From Mitsuaria chitosanitabida ATCC BAA-476 = NBRC 102408 (GTDB lineage: Bacteria > Pseudomonadota > Gammaproteobacteria > Burkholderiales > Burkholderiaceae_C): 64,000 nt of DNA. Of this stretch, positions 61,954 through 64,000 are shown in pieces (the stretch's first letter is position 1; each line of letters begins with the position of its first letter). The notes under the pieces were generated by a model. The model did no database searches, had not been told where the DNA came from, and saw nothing but the letters and a program-made list of their open reading frames with translations. The DNA is taken from the NCBI RefSeq assembly GCF_001598255.1, contig NZ_BCYP01000010.1, positions 124,001 to 188,000 on the forward strand, written 5' to 3'. A program made the position numbers and the translations under genes.

Positions 61954-63417
61954 TCAGGCCGCCGGCACGCTGAGCGTCACGCGCAGCCCACGCGGCTCCG
62001 CGTCGGAAAGCGCGATCCGCCCCCCGTGCCGCTCGACGATCTCCTTGACGATCGCCAGCCCCAGGCCACAGCCGTTGCCCTCGTGGGTGCCGCGGAAGAA
62101 GCGCTCGAAGACCTGCTCCCGCAGGGCCTCGGGCACGCCGGGACCGTTGTCGCTGACGATCAGCTCGACCTCGGCGCCGGCCCGCCGGACCTGCACCGTC
62201 ACGCTCGAGCCGCGACCCGCGTAGCGCATCGCGTTGTCGACCAGGTTCACCAGCGCCTCGCGCAGCAGCAGCGCGATGCCGGTCACCTCCACCGATTCGG
62301 ATGCCGTGGCCTGGTCCGCCCCGTCGTCATCGCGGTCGCCGCAATCGGGACCGTCGTAGCCCAGGTCGACCTGCTGCTGCAGCGCGCGCGGCACCAGCTC
62401 GGCCGTCACCTCGCGCGCGAGCCGCCCCAGGTCCAGCCTCACCGGCGTCTGCCGCGTGACCGATTCGGGCTCGGTGCGCGCCAGCGCCAGCAACTGGTTC
62501 ACCAGATGCGCGCTGCGGGCGGCGCTCTCCTGCACCCGCGCCAGCCGCATGGTCAGCGGCCCGGGCGGGGCCTCGGCCAGCGCGAGCTCGCTCTGGCTCT
62601 TGAGACCGGCCAGCGGCGTGCGCAGCTGATGCGCGGCGTCGCTGATGAAGCGCCGCTGGCCCTGCACGTTGTGGCGCACGGCGTCGAGCAGGTCGTTGAT
62701 CGCCTGCGCGAGCGAGCGCAGCTCCTGCGGCGCGGCGTCGAGCTCGATGGGCCGCAGGTCGTTGGGCTTGCGGCCCTCGACCAGCCGCCGCAGGCGCGCG
62801 ATCGGGGCGAGCCCGGCGCCGACGCCGGCCCACACGATCATGCTCATCAGCACGATCAGGACGGACAGCGGCAGCATGGTGTCGATCAGCAGCCGGCGCG
62901 CGAGCAGCTCGCGGTTGGCGCTGGAGCGCGCCACCTGCACCAGCATGGTCTGCTGCGCCTTGGGGTTCTCGCCGAACTGCAGGTACAGCGCGGCCACGCG
63001 CACCGGGGAGGCGGGCTGGCCGTCACCGTCGGCGCCGTCGAGCTCCCCGTCGTAGAACTGGGCCTCGCCCAGTGGCGGGCTGGCCGGCTTGGCCGGCGGG
63101 CTCGGCAGGTTGCGGTTGCCCAGGATGAACTGGCCCGGCGGCGAGCTCACGGTGTAGAGCAGCTTGTCGCTGGGGTCGGCCTCCAGCACGTCCTGCGCGG
63201 CGCGCGGGAAGTCGATCAGCAGGCCGTTGCCCATGGGCTTGACCTGCCGCGCCAGCGAGCGCGTGGCCTGCAGCAGCGTGGCGTCGACCGCCTCGTTGGC
63301 GTAGCGGCCCGCCAGGCGATAGCTGAACAGCGCCCCGGCCAGCCACAGCACGATCTGCGGCAGCAGCAGCCACAGCAGCAGCTGGCGCTTGAGCGAGAAG
63401 CGGGACGAGGGGCCCAT
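61954..63417 (-). CDS. TctE-like sensor histidine kinase
   Basis: A 487-aa inner-membrane kinase. TM1 is LLLWLLLPQIVLWLAGALFSY, a periplasmic domain covers about 37-180, TM2 is MLPLSVLIVLMSMIVWAGVGAGL, and HAMP follows (LAPIARLRRLVEGR). His263 in FISDAAHQLRTPLAGLKSQ is the phosphorylation site; DNAMRYAG, IVSDNGPGVP and GLGLAIVKEIVERHGG are the ATPase boxes. The N-terminus and sensor layout fit TctE/2CSK_N kinases, which sense carboxylates or sugars. It follows the response regulator gene by 68 nt and precedes the porin, so it may control the sugar locus. Confidence 0.92.
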   Translation of the reverse strand: MGPSSRFSLKRQLLLWLLLPQIVLWLAGALFSYRLAGRYANEAVDATLLQATRSLARQVKPMGNGLLIDFPRAAQDVLEADPSDKLLYTVSSPPGQFILGNRNLPSPPAKPASPPLGEAQFYDGELDGADGDGQPASPVRVAALYLQFGENPKAQQTMLVQVARSSANRELLARRLLIDTMLPLSVLIVLMSMIVWAGVGAGLAPIARLRRLVEGRKPNDLRPIELDAAPQELRSLAQAINDLLDAVRHNVQGQRRFISDAAHQLRTPLAGLKSQSELALAEAPPGPLTMRLARVQESAARSAHLVNQLLALARTEPESVTRQTPVRLDLGRLAREVTAELVPRALQQQVDLGYDGPDCGDRDDDGADQATASESVEVTGIALLLREALVNLVDNAMRYAGRGSSVTVQVRRAGAEVELIVSDNGPGVPEALREQVFERFFRGTHEGNGCGLGLAIVKEIVERHGGRIALSDAEPRGLRVTLSVPAA

Positions 63418-63485
63418 GAGCGCGAGCGGACGGGGTGGGGGGCGACGCGGGCAGGGGCGACGGGACGGGCGCGGCGAGCCCGCCC

Positions 63486-64000
63486 TCAGGCGCGCTCGAG
63501 CTCCAGCAGATAGCCCAGGCCCCGCACCGTGCGGATCGCCACCTGCGCGCCCTCGAGCTTGCGGCGCAGGCGGTGGATGTAGACCTCGACCGCGTTGTTG
63601 GCGCCGGCCCCGTCGCCGGCCGCGCTCGCGCCGCCCGACCAGGCCTGGTTGATCTGCTCTTTCGTGATCACGCGGCCCTGGTGGGTGAGCAGCAGATCCA
63701 GCAGGTCGAACTCGCGCGGGCTGAGCTCCAGCATGTCGCCGCGCACCTGCGCGCTGCGCGTCTCGCGCTGCATGCTGAGCTGCCCGAGCTCGGTGCTGGC
63801 CTTGAGCGCGCGGCTGCGACGCAGCAGGGCGCGCAGCCGGGCCTCCAGCTCAGGGAAGTCGAAAGGCTTGGTGAGGTAGTCGTCGGCGCCGGCGTTCAGG
63901 CCGGCGACGCGGTCCTCCAGGCTGTCCAGCGCGGTGAGGATCAGCACCGGCAGCGAGGCATCGGTCTGGCGCAGCTGCCGCAGCACCTCCAGGCCGTCGA
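63486..64000 (-). CDS. OmpR/TctD-type response regulator, 5' end beyond window
   Basis: The C-terminal 171 residues of a two-component regulator; the frame is open to the window edge, so the start and phospho-Asp are missing. The visible receiver part has LPVLILTALDSLEDRVAGLNAGADDYLTKPFDFPELEARLRALLRR, including the conserved Thr/Ala and Lys. The OmpR-type winged helix is LELSPREFDLLDLLLTHQGRVITKEQINQAW and NAVEVYIHRLRRKLEGAQVAIRTVRGLGYLL. It has a short Gly/Ala insertion before NAVEVYIHRLR. Partner of the adjacent kinase. Confidence 0.92.
   Translation of the reverse strand, partial: DGLEVLRQLRQTDASLPVLILTALDSLEDRVAGLNAGADDYLTKPFDFPELEARLRALLRRSRALKASTELGQLSMQRETRSAQVRGDMLELSPREFDLLDLLLTHQGRVITKEQINQAWSGGASAAGDGAGANNAVEVYIHRLRRKLEGAQVAIRTVRGLGYLLELERA

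Overview
The window is very GC-rich and densely coded. Its gene content points to a betaproteobacterium of the order Burkholderiales, most like the Roseateles/Mitsuaria group. The supporting genes are a betaproteobacterial TCA block (mdh, gntR, sdhCDAB, sdhE, gltA, with acnB nearby), a BPSL0067/STY0301 gene pair, a LamB/MalFGK-type sugar locus and a flagellar sigma-28 style promoter. The genus is an inference from gene content, not from any search. No rRNA, tRNA, CRISPR array, prophage or insertion sequence was recognised.

Layout. 1-2.6 kb: the 3' part of sbcB, a GGDEF-like protein with a broken signature, and an orphan flagellar-rod-like mini-protein behind a near-consensus FliA promoter. 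2.7-5.2 kb: cpdB and free Met-R-sulfoxide reductase, overlapping by 4 nt. 5.3-7.9 kb: a GbsR-type regulator whose candidate operator (TTTCWGT-N4-ACAGAAA) occurs both at its own promoter and before an operon of a 26-aa ORF, an SDR epimerase, a DoxX-like and a DUF2269 membrane protein. 8.1-20.9 kb: central carbon metabolism (acnB, a vapBC toxin-antitoxin pair upstream of it, a CitE-like lyase, mdh, a divergent GntR regulator, sdhCDAB-sdhE-gltA). 21.2-25.7 kb: nucleoside/ribose salvage (LacI regulator, ribokinase, nucleoside hydrolase) and an MTA/SAH deaminase. Then a Leu/Ile/Val-type binding protein, purL, and a putative amidase effector/immunity-like pair (31.2-32.2 kb).

32-40 kb: LLM-class monooxygenase, DegP-like protease, and an overlapping HD-GYP response regulator/hybrid kinase pair whose kinase has a nonanucleotide-repeat linker. 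39.9-46.1 kb: a four-gene, end-overlapping DNA-repair operon (MBL exonuclease, ATP-dependent DNA ligase, Lhr-like helicase, PdeM phosphoesterase). 46-55 kb: a 710-aa EF-hand membrane protein, MgtC, a hendecad coiled-coil protein, a TAT-exported FAD oxidoreductase, a PBP7-type peptidase and a UvrD/Rep helicase. 55-64 kb: a TspO-like protein overlapping a sugar ABC locus (LamB porin, binding protein, two permeases, ATPase), preceded by a TctDE-type two-component system cut by the window end.

Recurring non-coding themes are a REP-like palindrome family in four places, hexa- and nonanucleotide simple repeats both between and inside genes, and an array of GATC sites spaced exactly 8 bp apart after the PBP7 gene. 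The strongest candidates for less-described biology are the GbsR regulon with its small ORF, the effector/immunity-like pair, the sigma-28-controlled orphan rod-like protein, the ligase-associated repair operon and the EF-hand membrane protein.
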